Source of the DNA: Bipolaris cookei
Lineage: Eukaryota > Ascomycota > Dothideomycetes > Pleosporales > Pleosporaceae
Assembly: GCA_002286855.1 (NCBI GenBank)
Contig: NRSV01000007.1
Coordinates: forward strand, 197,277 to 261,276
Reading direction: 5' to 3'
DNA length: 64,000 bases
Position numbers and translations under genes: made by a program
Part shown: in pieces, positions 43,090 through 55,278 of the stretch
How the letters are laid out: each line of letters starts with the position of its first letter
Numbering within the stretch: position 1 is the first letter of the stretch
The notes under the pieces: generated by a model
What the model saw: only the letters and a program-made list of their open reading frames with translations
The model's database searches: none
What the model was told of the DNA's origin: nothing

Positions 43090-45216
43090 ATGAAGTTTCA
43101 TGCAGCGCCTTACTTGCTCTTGCCTCCACTCGTTCTCGCGTATCCTTCTTCTGGTCCAGCTTGTGCATCTCCGCAGACGGCAGCAGACTCGTCGAATACC
43201 TATGATTACATTGTCACTGGCTCTGGGCCGGGAGGCGGGACGATTGCTACGAATCTTGCGCGCGCTGGGCACTCGGTGCTCTTGATTGAAGCGGGTTCTG
43301 ATGCTACGTTTGATATTCGGACTCAGATTCTTGCCCTGAACAGCTTCGGGAATACAAATGTCGCGTGGCATTTCTTTGTCAAACATGGTGATGATGAGGA
43401 GAGGCTGAAGCGGTATAATCTGCTGGTTTGGAGACTGGCAAACGGAGAATGTGAGTGGTTTCCTTCGAGAGATGCTTGCGTGAACTGTGCTAATATCAAA
43501 AAAGACTGGGTTGGACGAGACCCAAGCGTTGAAGGCCATGTCGGTGCTGAGAGACTCGGGATCTTCTATCCCCGCGGTGCGACACTTGGTGGAAGTGCCA
43601 TTGTAAACGCGGCAGCAACGTTCTTGCCAAGTGAGAGTGACTGGGATATCTTTGACCAAGGAACTGAAGAAGACTTATGGAGGTCAGTTTCCTTGCAATT
43701 GCACTGACTGTGTATGTGTACTGACTGTATTAGTGGCGCCCTGATGCGCAAGTACTTTGAGAAGATCGAACATAACAACTACCTTGAACCTGGCACCCCA
43801 GGCCACGGATTCACGGGCTGGCTTCAGACAAACATAGCCGACCGTGCAGTTCAGCAAGCAGCTTCGCTTCGTCTCAAAATCTACGAAGCAGCTCTGAGGC
43901 TCATCGGTAGAGACCCAGAACAAGTACTGGACTACATGACCAGCGATGGGAATTACCTTGACCTAGAACGCGATCAAACTGAGGAACTATGGGCTTTGCC
44001 TTTCCATGTCACACCGACATGGAAGCGCTTCAGTCCACGTGATATCATTCTAGAGACGCGAAATGCGACAAATTTGAACGGCACGCAGAAGTATCCGCTT
44101 CATTTGCAGCTCGAATCCTTGGTCACTAAGGTGCTGTTCGATACCTGCGGTGGCAATGGCACAAAGCCACAAGCGGTGGGTGTCGAGTACCTCCAAGGCA
44201 AATCCGTATACAAAGCGGATCCACGACGGAATGCCAACACTACAGAAGGTGTTCCCAAGACAGCTTTTGCTCGCAAAGAAGTAATTGTCTCAGGCGGTGC
44301 ATTCAACTCGCCTCAAATCCTTCAACTCTCTGGTATCGGTCCCAGAGCCCTTCTTGAGAAGTATGGTATTCCAGTGGTCTCTAATCTACCCGGCGTAGGT
44401 CGTAACCTCCAGGATAATTACGAAATACCAATGTATGGCGAGGCGCAAGTGACCATTACGGCCCCAGTTGACCCCAATGCACCAAAGTGCACATCTGGCG
44501 CACCTGGAGATCCATGCATTGACCTTTGGTACAAGGGTGAGGGACCATATGCGCGCGGCGGCGTCAACTCCAACGCTTTCCTGCTCAAGACATCGCACGC
44601 CGTCGAAGATGAGCGTGACATGTTCATGTTTGGCTTCCCTGGCAGCGTCTTCCGTGGTTTCGCACCTGTCACAAGTCAGAATCAGACGCCCGTTCCTCCC
44701 ACAACTTTTTCTTGGTCTACTGTTAAGATGCATCCACAGAACACCGCAGGATACATTCAGATTCAGTCTGCTGATCCTACGGAGCCCCCAGAAGTCAACT
44801 TAAACTACTTCGTTACTGGTGCAGAGACAGACATGGGCGCCATTCTGGATACACTGGCATTCGTACGGAAAGCTTTCAGGACAACCGAGGGACCCGTTGG
44901 TCCTGTTACTCCGGTCTCCCCTCCTTGTCCCCCATCTGATATACTTGAGACTGGGTACTGTAGTGATGTTGAGATTGATAAGCAGTGGATAGAGGACCAA
45001 GTATTCGGCCATCACCCAACGAGCACCAACAAGGTGGGCCCAGACTCTGACCCATTGGCTGTGCTAGACGCCCGATTGAGAGTCAAGGGTGTAGAAGGCC
45101 TGCGTGTTGTCGACGCAAGTGCTTTCCCAAGATGTCCAGGCGCATTTCCAGCAGTTTCCACGTTCCTGTTGAGTGAGAGGGCGACGGATCTAGTGTTGGA
45201 GGACGCTACCAAGTAG
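43090..45216 (+). CDS. Secreted GMC-family FAD oxidoreductase
   Basis: Exons 43090-43682 and 43734-45216 (51-base intron) give 691 residues. The start MKFHAAPYLLLPPLVLAYPS is a typical signal peptide. The Rossmann FAD motif follows (YDYIVTGSGPGGGTIATNLA, LLIEAGSD). The GMC signature YPRGATLGGSAIVNAAATFL and the second FAD region KEVIVSGGAFNSPQILQLSG are present. The C-terminal domain has GHHPTSTNKVGP (catalytic His region) and LRVVDASAFPRCPGAFPAVS. At the usual second catalytic His/Asn site the sequence is CPGAFPAVST, without H or N. Several N-x-S/T sites fit an extracellular glycoprotein. Substrates (alcohol, sugar, choline-like) cannot be told. It is not in an obvious cluster. Confidence 0.9.
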
Positions 45217-45768
45217 TAGGCCTTGAGTAGTTGATATACGGAGGACATGGTTTATGCCATATTGTATTAACATATCCTTGTAGTAGAAACTAAAGATATG
45301 CTCTATAATTCCTATGTCCTAGTTAATTCAAAGTGAATTTTTTTTACATAGATATTGCTAGTATCGTGCAAAAGCTAAAAGTTGTTATTTGACTTCTGAG
45401 AAAATGCCGTACCACTTCTAGCTACGTCCTCGGAAAATAGTACCAAAAAGGCTGTGATGCTTAGCAAAAATGGGCGAGAGAAAGAATGCAAAGTAGGGTT
45501 GAAATTGAAAACAATATGCATAAACCTAGGCCTGGTATTAGCGTTCCTTACCCCACCAACGACAGCCCACCCGTTCCCCGACGCGCCAAAAATTATTCTG
45601 TCGCAGTCCCCGCCCGCAAACTGCGCGCATTTAACAAAACTCCTTACAACCAACAAGCATCACCTATACTATATCGCACGCTCTACCGAGATACACGCTC
45701 CCGGAATACTCATCGCAAACCTCAGCTCTCCTCACTCCAATAATTCAACGTATACGCGCACGCAAAAG
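45217..45768. other. GMC gene 3' flank and TRM112 promoter
   Basis: This is a 552-base tandem intergenic region. The frame upstream of the TRM112 start is open but has no ATG in a family-like context. Nothing else is seen. Confidence 0.5.
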
Positions 45769-46359
45769 ATGAAGCTCCTAACCCTCAACTTCCTCACCTG
45801 CGCCATCAAAGCCTGCAAAACGAACCCCGCATCTTTCCCCTTGCACCCGCGCGACGCCGAGCTCGAAATTGTCGAGGCAGACGTAAACCTAGCGTTTTTG
45901 AAAAACATTCTCCCTCGCATTTTATGGAATGAACTGAGGGTGATATGCAGTGAGGTGAGACGACAATCTTTCTTGATACATGTTGTCACATCTTGGGCAT
46001 ATATATACATCAGAAGGCGAAAGAGGGAGAAAAGAACAAGAACAGTAGAGCGAACACAAGCTAACACTTGTTTTCAATATTTGTAGCTCGGACTCCCTGA
46101 ACTCCCACCTACAGCACCCACACCCGCCGATCTCATCGAGCCTTCGTCGTCTTCCACATCCGCACTAGATACCGCTGATGCGACACCGGCCGCCGACGCA
46201 CAAGAGGGGGAAGAGCCTAGCCAGACGGCGAAGGATCTGCACAGGATACTGCTCGAGACGTGTATAAAAGAGGGGAAACTGGTGTGTGGAGCGTGCCAAC
46301 ACGAGTATGCAGTGAAAGAGGGTGTTGCGAATTTCTTGTTGCCGGGACATTTGGTGTGA
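45769..46359 (+). CDS. TRM112: Multifunctional methyltransferase subunit Trm112
   Basis: Exons 45769-45954 and 46087-46359 (132-base intron) give 152 residues. The start MKLLTLNFLTCAIKACKTNP is diagnostic, with the first zinc cysteine pair. NILPRILWNELRVICSELGL follows. The Ser/Thr/Ala-rich central insert (about residues 75-105) is typical of fungal members. The C-terminal zinc half is KEGKLVCGACQHEYAVKEGV, ending NFLLPGHLV. Trm112 activates Trm9, Trm11, Mtq2 and Bud23, linking tRNA, release-factor and 18S rRNA methylation. It converges on YTM1, another ribosome-assembly gene. Confidence 0.95.
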
Positions 46360-46808
46360 GAAGAGACAAGATAAAGGAACAAACATGAAAGAAGGAAAAA
46401 AAGGGTAGATGCTATGCAACCAACAAAGGTATAGGGCAGAGGCGAACACGGTGCTACGAGAAGGGAGTAAATTTGGAAGCATGGGTTACCAAGTACTTCC
46501 GTGCGCCAGAGCAAGGAAAAAGAACAGAGGTGCGACTTCATAGCAGATGTGGAAGGGGAAGAGTGGTTCGAGGGAACCGAACATTGCGACTTGATACCCT
46601 TTCATTTAAGCATAAACACGTAGCAGGCGAAGGTGTCGCATGATAGAGAGGCCGAAGATACTCGCGACCATTCGGTCCAGCTTCAAAGCTACCCTTTTCT
46701 TCCCTTTTAGCCAAAAAATTGGTATCTAAAACATACGCCCAAAACACCGGTTGCTGCCACTACATCTTTTTTCTTTTACAATTGCAGAGAGAATCACACC
46801 CAACCCTC
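46360..46808. terminator. Convergent 3' region of TRM112 and YTM1
   Basis: These 449 bases lie between converging stop codons. It must hold both polyadenylation regions; no gene is evident. Confidence 0.5.
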
Positions 46809-48339
46809 TCAAGACCCAATTGCACGGTTAATCTGCACCCGCTTGTCCTCGCCACCGGATACAATACCCACCTGGCGATCCCAGCACACGCTGAAGACCT
46901 TGGCGCCCTCCCCATGGCTCTTTACATGCTCACCATCCTGCCATTGCCTGTAAATTGTATATACACTTTCGCCCGTCAAGCCCTCGCCGACCTGGCCACC
47001 CGCACTGACGTTTCTCAAATCCCATATCTGGACCGTGCCATCATGAGACGCAGACACAAGGTTGTGTTCGGACGACGGATCCGTGTCGAGGGATACAACG
47101 GCATTCTTGTGGCCTCGTAGCGTCATGACACTGATCTGGGTAGCTGATGCGCGGGGGTCGACGAGAGTAATGTGTCGTGCCGAGGTGCCGGTTGCCAGGA
47201 GATTTCGGGAAGGAATGGCGCACAAGGAGAGGAGCGAGTGGCCCGTTGTTCGCGTGTCAACACATATAGCGGTAGGCAGATCCCATGTCTTGAGCGTGTG
47301 GTCATATGAAGCAGAGTATGCGACTGTGGCATCGTCTGGCTTGAAGATTACGCTGGAGACAGGTGAACTGTGGCCTGTGAATGTTGCCAATGCGCCGCGG
47401 GCAGGAACCGTACGATCTGGTTTCGAGAGTTTTTGTCGCTTGTTGGAAGCGACTGTTGAGTTTGGGAGTAGATTCGATGGTGCGACTGGGTTTTCCTTTG
47501 CGTTGCTCGAGAAAAGCGAAACAGTCGTGTCTGAAGATGCGGACAGGATCCGGTTTGAAGGTGCATGGACTGCAACGTCTTCTACGCCCCAGCGGTGATT
47601 GAAGAGTTCCAAGGCAGTCGTGATGGTCCGCGCATCGTCGTCGTAGTTGTACATACGAACAGTGTTGTCCAAGCCAGCGGCCACCATCTTCTTCTCAGAC
47701 AACCACTTTGCCGTCTTCAAACTGGTAATCCGACCTCCATTGTTGGGCGCCTCAGAGGTCGCCAAAACGTCGCCTGATGTGTTCCATACTCTCAGAAGCC
47801 CGTCGTAACTTGCGCTCAGTATCCTCTCTTGTCCATTCTGTACCCCCGACAGGATATCAACTGCAGAAACCCAATCATCATGTTCGAAACTCGTCACGTT
47901 CAGTGGTGGTACCAGCGCCCTAGTGTATTCTACATCGAGCGTCGCTTCGGCATTAATACCATTCTTGGTGAGAAATTGGTCGATGGTTGTGCGGAGAAAT
48001 TCGCCATTGATAAGTATGTCGAATGGAATGCGGTTTTCATCCCCGCGATGTAGGAGCTCGTTTACAAGAGTCGAAAGCTTGTGGCGCGTTAAGGCTACAG
48101 GCGCGCTCTGTTAGCACAGTATGTGGAAATGGATACTTGTACAGCATGTTGCGACTATGCTTCAATTGCACAAATTTGCGACACGCTACGGCACAAGAGT
48201 GCGCAGCTTATCATCATGTCTTGCGACGGTACTTACATGTTTGTACAAGCAAAGTACTAGGCCCCTCTGAAATTTGCAGGCTAGAATCACGCGTAGTGAG
48301 ACGAATCTGCACCTTGGTCTCTGCAGCTTCGGTATCCAT
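46809..48339 (-). CDS. YTM1: Ribosome biogenesis WD-repeat protein Ytm1 (WDR12)
   Basis: Exons 48339-48237 and 48094-46809 (142-base intron) give 462 residues. An N-terminal NLE/ubiquitin-like domain (about 8-90: VQIRLTTRDSSLQISEGP, HKLSTLVNELLHRGDENRIP, FDILINGEFLRTTIDQFL) precedes a seven-bladed WD40 propeller. Recognisable blades include ILSASYDGLLRVWNTSG, VAYSASYDHTLKTWDLP and LVSASHDGTVQIWDLRN. Ytm1 with Erb1 and Nop7 forms the PeBoW complex for 27S pre-rRNA processing and 60S assembly. Its NLE domain is bound by the AAA+ remodeler Rea1. The start MDTEAAETKVQI is chosen because the frame upstream lacks family similarity. Confidence 0.95.
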
Positions 48340-48647
48340 GGCGTCGTTATGTGGTGGGTTGTTTGTCGAAAAGTTGTGTGCGAGTGACGACGGATTCTGG
48401 AAGCTTTGGAAATTTTGGGATCTCGAACTTTTTCCGAAGGAGGTTAGCGCAAAAACACCAACCAGTCGGCGTTCGCGAACCTCCGGCAATCTGCGATATT
48501 CCTTGCTGAACTTGTTCATTAAAATGATTTGCGTATTATGGATAGTCTCTCAGAATGCTCGGGAACATTTTAATTAAATAGAAAGCCATTTTCGTACTAA
48601 TATGATTGTGAGTGAATACTTGATGTCTTCGTGTGACTTGCTTCTCT
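48340..48647. other. Gap between DSL1 3' end and YTM1 promoter
   Basis: This 308-base tandem intergenic region is AT-rich (48520-48600). No gene is seen. Confidence 0.5.
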
Positions 48648-51261
48648 TCATTGTACGCTAGTCCTCCTGATCTCAGCAATTGCTCTCCTCCGATGATCAC
48701 TAGGTGCAAACAACGCCTCAATCAAGCCTATTACCTCCTCAGCTTCCATTTCTAGCTTCAGTTCTCCGTCTGTCCAGAAGTACTTGATGTCTGCGAGGCT
48801 GCTGTCCAGAATCTCGCTGAGATACTGGAATTTGAACCAGTTAGGTGTATAGACGCCAGCCATATCTCTGATTTCTCCATTGTCGTCCTCTGTTTGGAAG
48901 TGCTGTGCTAGTGTAGAAAGTGAGACACAGTACCCATATAGTTTTCGAGACTCGTCTTCAGCAATATCTGCTTTATCCTCCACATCATTCACAAACTTTG
49001 TAAGGGCCGCTGATACTAATGAGCCAAGGGACTGGAGTAAAGCACTCTTGGAGAGGACGTTTTGCCATTGGCGCTTCACGTCTCCTATCCTGTCGATGGT
49101 TGTGGCAATAGCATCGTCACATACTGTGGCGAAAGGGACGTTGATGCAATCCTGAAAGCCTTGGGCATCCTCCAAGTTGTCCCTTATTATTTGTCGTTGC
49201 GATTCCATCTCACGTCCGTACGCGCGTTTGCCGAATCCATCGACGGTCTTGATGTCAGCCTCCAGCAATGGCTTTAAGCGTTTTGAGGGCTGCAGATGCT
49301 GCGGTAACGTAGATGATGTGACTTTTTCCGCTTGTTCTTGTAAGAAGAGCCGTAGCCGATCTGATAGGCGCTGACAATCATTGTAGATGAGCATGTTACT
49401 CGCAATGTCCTTGGAGTAATGCATAGCGGCGGTGGCTCGGTACATTGCAAGTAATAGACTTGGTATTGCGTACAAGCCTCCACTCGCAGGTGAAATGGCT
49501 GATTTGACAAGATCGGCCGAATTGAGAGCGTCTACATCTCTGAGAACCTGCAAAATGATATCCATGAGCGCGTCAGGAATTGCTGTCACAGTATATGTCT
49601 CTCGCAGTGTAACCTTTTGGTCCGCGGGCGCCTTTTGCTGGGCTGATTTCTTTTTTGAATTCGGTGATTCTGGTGCTTTGGCTTTGGGATTCGGCGTAGC
49701 AGTTGGCTTAGTGTCGGTTTCGTCGTCCCAATCCGCACCCCAGTCTTCGGCATCTTCGACATCGGAGGGCTTCTCCTTGGAAATTTCTTCCTTGGGCTCC
49801 TCATCCGGTATTTCAACTTCATCACCCCACGCACTCATGTCCTCTTCTTCTACCGACACTGTTTGCTCCTTAGTAGTCTCGTCCTCACCCTCGCCATCCC
49901 AATCTGCTGCCCAGTCATCTTCCTGGTCATCGCCAGCGTGTAAAGCATCTCCACTAGATATAATCTGTGTCTCAACCCTCTCTACAGTCTTTTTCTCTAG
50001 TACCTTTTTTGGAATCATGGCTTGGACTTGAGCAATGGCGGCTTCTTTTTGCCTGGCCAGCCAGAGTTCGGGGGACTTGTCGACCCACTCTGTCAGACGG
50101 CTCTGACCAGACCATTCCAGCTCATCCAGGAATTCAACAAGTCCCAAGACATAAGAGAGCGACTCTTGAAATTGAGGGATGCCCTCTGTTGAAAGTGGTA
50201 TGGCAGGCAAAAGATGATTTGATATTAGACGGGAGGCGATGATTGGAACGATCTTGTGTGACAGCGGAATAACGATAGAAGGCGGTAATCGTGTGCTTAG
50301 GTACTCTGCAATGAACTGAATGTCTCCTATTGTGGCCTTGATGCTTCCATCGTTGACTGGACCTGCGCGTTGTATATCATCCCCGTGAATCTCAAACGCG
50401 GATACAACGCGGTCGGCGCTCATGGAAAGACGGGGAGAAATTATGATTTTATCGAGGTCGCGACTCAAGCGGACGATTAGGTTGTCAAGGAGGCCAAGCT
50501 TTACGAGGGCTTCGACAGTTGTATTGATATCAACTTTGGCTTCTCGTTCGATCGACTGGTGCAGCGAAATCTTATGACTGACGCTGTCAACTGATATCAG
50601 TCCGTTCCAAGAGTCTATGACAGTCTCTACGAGGGCCTTCTTCAGCTGGTCTTGCTTGTTTCTGAGCACACCCACTACTCTTGTCGTCATGAAGGGACCG
50701 AGTCTCTTGAAGGCGCCGTCTGCATCTTCCAAGGTACTGATGGCATGGAGAACATGACCATTTACCGCCGCATTCTGAGCTGAGTCTAGCAAAGTAGATA
50801 TGTCTCGCAGTTGTTCCACTGTTTGTACCAGGCTCTCGTTGTACGCAATCTCGGTGTGCAACAGGCTGACCTTGCTTGCGGCATCCTGAACATGTGCTGT
50901 GTTCTCTTTGCCTAATTCTGCTTGCTGTACGATTTCCTTGGCCGTATCCTGGGAGCGTTTGATATCGTGCTGGAGCTTGCGTGCCTGGGTAATCCAACCG
51001 TCGATATCAGGCGCGGCCTCTCGTGAGAGCTGACGGACTCGGTTCTGGGGCAAAGAGTCAATATCGGGACCGCAGAAGAAGTGATATGTCTTCGCATACT
51101 TTTGTGTCTTCGCGGGCCTTGGTAACTATTTCCAGCAGTTTTGGGAGCGCTGTGGATGGCACTGTAGCAGATGCCACATGTTCGTCCTGGGGAAACGCTC
51201 CATACTGTGCCGATTGAAAGAGCGCGTCGCCTAGCTGCTCGTCTGACACTTGCGGAGGCAT
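48648..51261 (-). CDS. DSL1: ZW10/Dsl1-type ER tethering factor
   Basis: Exons 51261-51100 and 51044-48648 give 852 residues; the 55-base intron (donor GTATGC, acceptor CCCAG) is needed to restore the frame. The protein is mostly helical. The N-terminal coiled region (about 60-130) would bind the Tip20/Sec39 partners. The C-terminal block (about 720-850, NWFKFQYLSEILDSSLADIK ... LIEALFAPSDHRRRAIAEI) is the ZW10 C-terminal signature. Around residues 425-500 an acidic low-complexity segment carries five tryptophans as DDWAADWDGEGEDE, DMSAWGDEVE and AEDWGADWDDETD. In yeast Dsl1 an equivalent acidic lasso with W motifs captures COPI coat subunits. The complex tethers Golgi-derived COPI vesicles at the ER. 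Confidence 0.88.
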
Positions 51262-51959
51262 TTGCGGCTAGCAGGCGATTGTCATGCCCGGTGTTAAAAG
51301 AGACGTGAGGCGTGTCATACTATAGATCACTTGCAGCTGCACGGACATGCGGCCGACGTCAACCCTGGTGTCGCTGCCCCGCCACACCTACCCCGCCACC
51401 GCTAGTAAGACTGTGTGGCCTATTCTTTGTACGTATAAGCCGCCAACACGTGCGCCTAAACAATGTCGCAGCAAACAACTGACTCCATACCCTGCCTTCT
51501 TGGTCTTTTTCTGACAGGCTGCCTCTTTGACCGCTGACAACAATCCTGGTACATTAGAGCCTCGCTGCCACGCTTCTTCTGCACTATCTTACACTGGCTC
51601 TGCTGGTGTGGCATCCTTTTGCCTTCATTCCATCTCATCTACCCGTAAGTTCCCTTCACGGTGTCGTGCGCAGCTCGGCAACAAAGTAGTCCATGGACAC
51701 GAACCCGGGGCTCTACAGCATCTTGAACACACTCTTTGTGCATACTAAGCACTTTTTTATGATTATCCTCTACAACCATATCTGAGCGCTAGTAACCCAT
51801 ATTGACGAGAATACTGAATTAGCCATTCACAGGGTCGACTAACACAACAATAGTAGTGCCAATTTGGGCAAGGCGGTTTGTGCCAGTGATCTATCTACCG
51901 AGCAATCCTACTCTGACCACTTTACTGGATTGACCCTCCAGTCTTTCAACTTCGCCACC
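51262..51959. promoter_or_regulatory. Divergent promoter between DSL1 and M16 peptidase gene
   Basis: There are 698 bases between divergent start codons. The right two thirds probably contain the peptidase gene leader with an intron (51645-51832). No separate coding gene is seen. Confidence 0.5.
51645..51832 (+). other. Candidate 5'-UTR intron of the M16 peptidase gene
   Basis: A consensus donor GTAAGT at 51645 and an acceptor ATTCACAG ending at 51832, with ACTGAAT as a possible branch site, lie upstream of the ATG at 51960. There is no coding evidence, so this is only a leader intron proposal. Confidence 0.35.
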
Positions 51960-54900
51960 ATGGGGTCTGTAGCACAGGAGACACATTTCAAGAAGATACA
52001 GCAATTCAAGGCAAACTATGCTGATGCAACATTCACTCAGTATGAATCTCAGCGCACGGGGCTGCGCGTAGTTGTGGTTGATCGAAAAGGTCCAAAGGTT
52101 TACGGAAACTTTGCGGTAGCCACAGAGATTCACGATGATTCTGGTGCACGTGAGTACATCAAATCGACTTCTCCACAATTATCCTAATAAGAAGCAGCAC
52201 ATACCCTGGAACATCTTTGCTTTATGGGCTCACGCAAGTATCCCTTCAAGGGCGTGCTTGACAAGATTGCGACCCGTTCATACTCGGATACCAATGCGTG
52301 GACGGATGTCTCAGAGACAGTATACACTCTCTCCACTGCGGGCTGGGAAGGCTTTGCGCAACTGCTGCCAATTTACCTTGACCATCTCATTGTTCCTACA
52401 CTGACAGATGCTGGCTGTTACACTGAGGTTCACCACATTGATGGTAAGGGAGAAGATGCAGGGTAAGTTTCCTTGATAAATCAAGCATAAAATCACTAAA
52501 AACCCTAAAGTGTTGTCTACTCCGAGATGCAGGGGCGACAGAACTTGCAGGGCGACCTGATGGACCTTCAAATGCGTCGTCTCCTGTACCCTGAAGGGGA
52601 CGGTTTCCGGATGGAGACTGGTGGCTTGATGGAGAACCTCAGGGTCTCAACCGCAGAACGGATTCGCCAATTCCATCGAGACATGTATCAGCCCAAGAAT
52701 TTGCGCGTCATCATCATAGGAGAGGTTGACCACCCGAATCTTCTGCAAGTTCTAGATACTTTCGAAGACAATATCATCGACCATGTGCCGGCCTACGATG
52801 CCCCATTCAAGCGCCCATGGGTGGAATCGCCACGTACTCCTCCACTAAGCAAAACCATTGTCGATACAGTAGAATTTCCGGAAGAAGATGAGTCTACTGG
52901 AGAGATTCAGATTGCGTTCTTGGGCCCAGAAACTACCGATGATCTGGGAGAAACAGCCATTAACACACTTCTGAACTACCTTGCTGGCTCATCTGTGTCT
53001 GTACTCGTCAACACGCTTGTCGAGAAGGAGCATCTAGCTAGTATGGTTTACTTTTGGTGCAAAGGCCACTACGATATGATCATCTGGTGGACTATCTCTT
53101 CAGTGGAGACTGGTAAGCTCGCCGACGTCGAGAAGCGCTTCTTTGAAGTTCTCAAAGAACATGCCTCTAAACCACTTGATATGAACTATCTGAAAGACTG
53201 CCTTCACCGCTTTAAAAGGCAAACACGGTACATGTCCGAGATTGGTCTGGATGAATACAAAGACCCGATTATCAAGGACCATGTCTTCGGCGACCGAGAA
53301 GGTACTCATCTTGAAGACGCAATGGCTACTCTCGATGTTTTTGATATCCTCGACATGTGGACAGAAGAGGAGTGGAGAGCCTATCTGAACAAGTGGATGG
53401 TGAATGCTCACCATGTCTCCATCCTTGGCAAGCCCTCAAAAGCTCTGTCTGACAAGATTAAAGCCGACGAGGTTGCTCGCGTCAAAGCACAACAGGAAAA
53501 GCTAGGCGAAGAGGGGCTGAAGAAATTGACACAGAAGCTCAAGGAGGCGCAGGAAGAAAACGACCGGCCTATTCCAGAGGAGATAATTGCAGGCGTACAG
53601 GTTCCAAGCACCGAGTCCATTCACTTCTTCCAAACCACCACAGCACGGTCTGGATTGGCGAAGAAGCTTGGTGTCTCAGACAATTCAGTCCAGAAGATTG
53701 TCGACAAGGATGAGAACGGTCTTCCTCTGTTCATCCACTTTGAGCACATACCGACGTCTTTTGTACACTTTGGATTGGTACTGGGTACTGCCAGCCTACC
53801 GACTGAACTGAAGCCTCTTCTTGGGGTCTACCTTACCAACTTCTTCGCTACTCCCATCATGAAGGACGGCAAGCGCATAGAATTCGAAGAAGTTATCACC
53901 AAGCTAGAGCAGGATACCATTGAGTACTCGATGGATCGTGGTACAGACATTGGAAGCTCCGAGATGATTTACATTCCTTTCGTCGCGGAAGCAGATAAAT
54001 TCGAGACAGTCGTACTGTGGCTGAGGTCCATGTTGGTGGACTCCATCTTCGACACTGAGCGCATCATCTCTGCCGTGAAGAAGATGCTGGCTGATGTGCC
54101 TGAAGAGAAGCGTGACGGCGATGCCATGAGCTTTGCAGTCGACCGCATGATTCACTACGACGCCGTATCAGCTGTCCGCGCAACCGGTACACTCGTTAAG
54201 GGACTATATCTCAAGCGCATTCTAAAGCTCCTAAAGACCGGACCACAACAGGTTCTGGATAAACTCGAAGCTCTACGCAAGCACCTACTGACGTTTTCCA
54301 ACATGCGCATTCTGGTAACCGCAAACGTCGAAACGCTACCAAATCCAGTCTCAACATTCAAGCACCTTACCGACGCATTCCAGCCAGGACCAGAACCCAC
54401 TATCAACCCAATCGATGACAGAAACGCCCTCCTCTCAGACGTTGGACGCAACCCAGGCGGCACACACTACATCATCCCCATGCCCATCGACTCGTCCTTT
54501 GCCGTCCTGACAGCCAAGGGACCACAAGGCTACACGAACCCCCAACTGCCTCCCTTGATGGTCGCACTCGCATACCTCGACGCAGTCGAAGGCCCCATGT
54601 GGCAGTCTATCCGCGGCACCGGTCTCGCCTACGGCAGTAACTTCTTCCGCGACCCGGAGACAGGCCTGCTGAAGTTCCGCATCTCCAAGTCGCCAAACGT
54701 ATTCGCCGCATACAACAAAGCAAAGAATGTAGTGAAAGAGTACGGTGACGGCACGCAGAAGCTGAATAAGCTGGAGCTTGAAGGCGCCATCTCGAGTATC
54801 GTTCGCGACTTTGTGGATGAGCGAGCGACGATCGTGGATGCGGCGCGTAGCTCGTTTGTTGATTTGGTGACGAGGGGTGTGGGTAAGGACTGGCAGGAGT

Positions 54901-55278
54901 GGGCGCTGCGCGAGGTGCGCAAGGTGACTGAGGGGGATGTGCAGAAGATTCTGCAAGAGGTTGTGGCCAAGGTGTTTGAGCCTGAAAAGACGGATTTGGT
55001 GGTGACGTGCGGTGGCATCATGACTGATGTGAGTAACTTTTTCTTTCCACCCTCCTCGTTTCGTCACAAAGAACATGTCTAACTTTTCTTGTTTTCTACA
55101 CCAGGGTCTGAAGAAGGATTTCGAAGATGCGGGTTTCAAGATCCAGCTCAAGCAGCTTACGGACTTCCAAGATGCATATGGCTTGGAGGGTGATGAAGAC
55201 GAGGACAAGGATGACGACGAAGACGTTTCTGGAAGCGAAGATGGTGACAGCGAGAGTGGATCAGAAATGGAAGAGTAG
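51960..55278 (+). CDS. M16-family zinc metallopeptidase (Sdd3/YOL098C-like)
   Basis: Four exons (51960-52149, 52198-52462, 52511-55028, 55105-55278) join in frame to 1048 residues; introns are 48, 48 and 76 bases. The inverted zinc motif HxxEH is created at the first splice as PHTLEHLCFMGSRKYPFKG (H65, E68, H69). The third ligand is E140 in CYTEVHHID. A tandem of four M16 folds fits the length of YOL098C-type proteins, related to presequence protease PreP and insulysin. No mitochondrial presequence is evident at the N-terminus (MGSVAQETHFKKIQQFKANY), so a cytosolic location is likely. The last exon encodes an acidic tail ending GSEDGDSESGSEMEE. The peptide substrate is unknown. Confidence 0.92.

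Noticed and set aside
22681..45216. Secondary-metabolite cluster based on the 2OG oxygenase and GMC oxidoreductase
   Set aside because: The two genes are 20 kb apart, separated by housekeeping genes, and there is no polyketide synthase, peptide synthetase, terpene cyclase or transporter in the window.
45454..45768. N-terminal extension of TRM112
   Set aside because: The family starts at MKLLTLNFLTC; the upstream open frame is not similar to Trm112 and looks like leader sequence.
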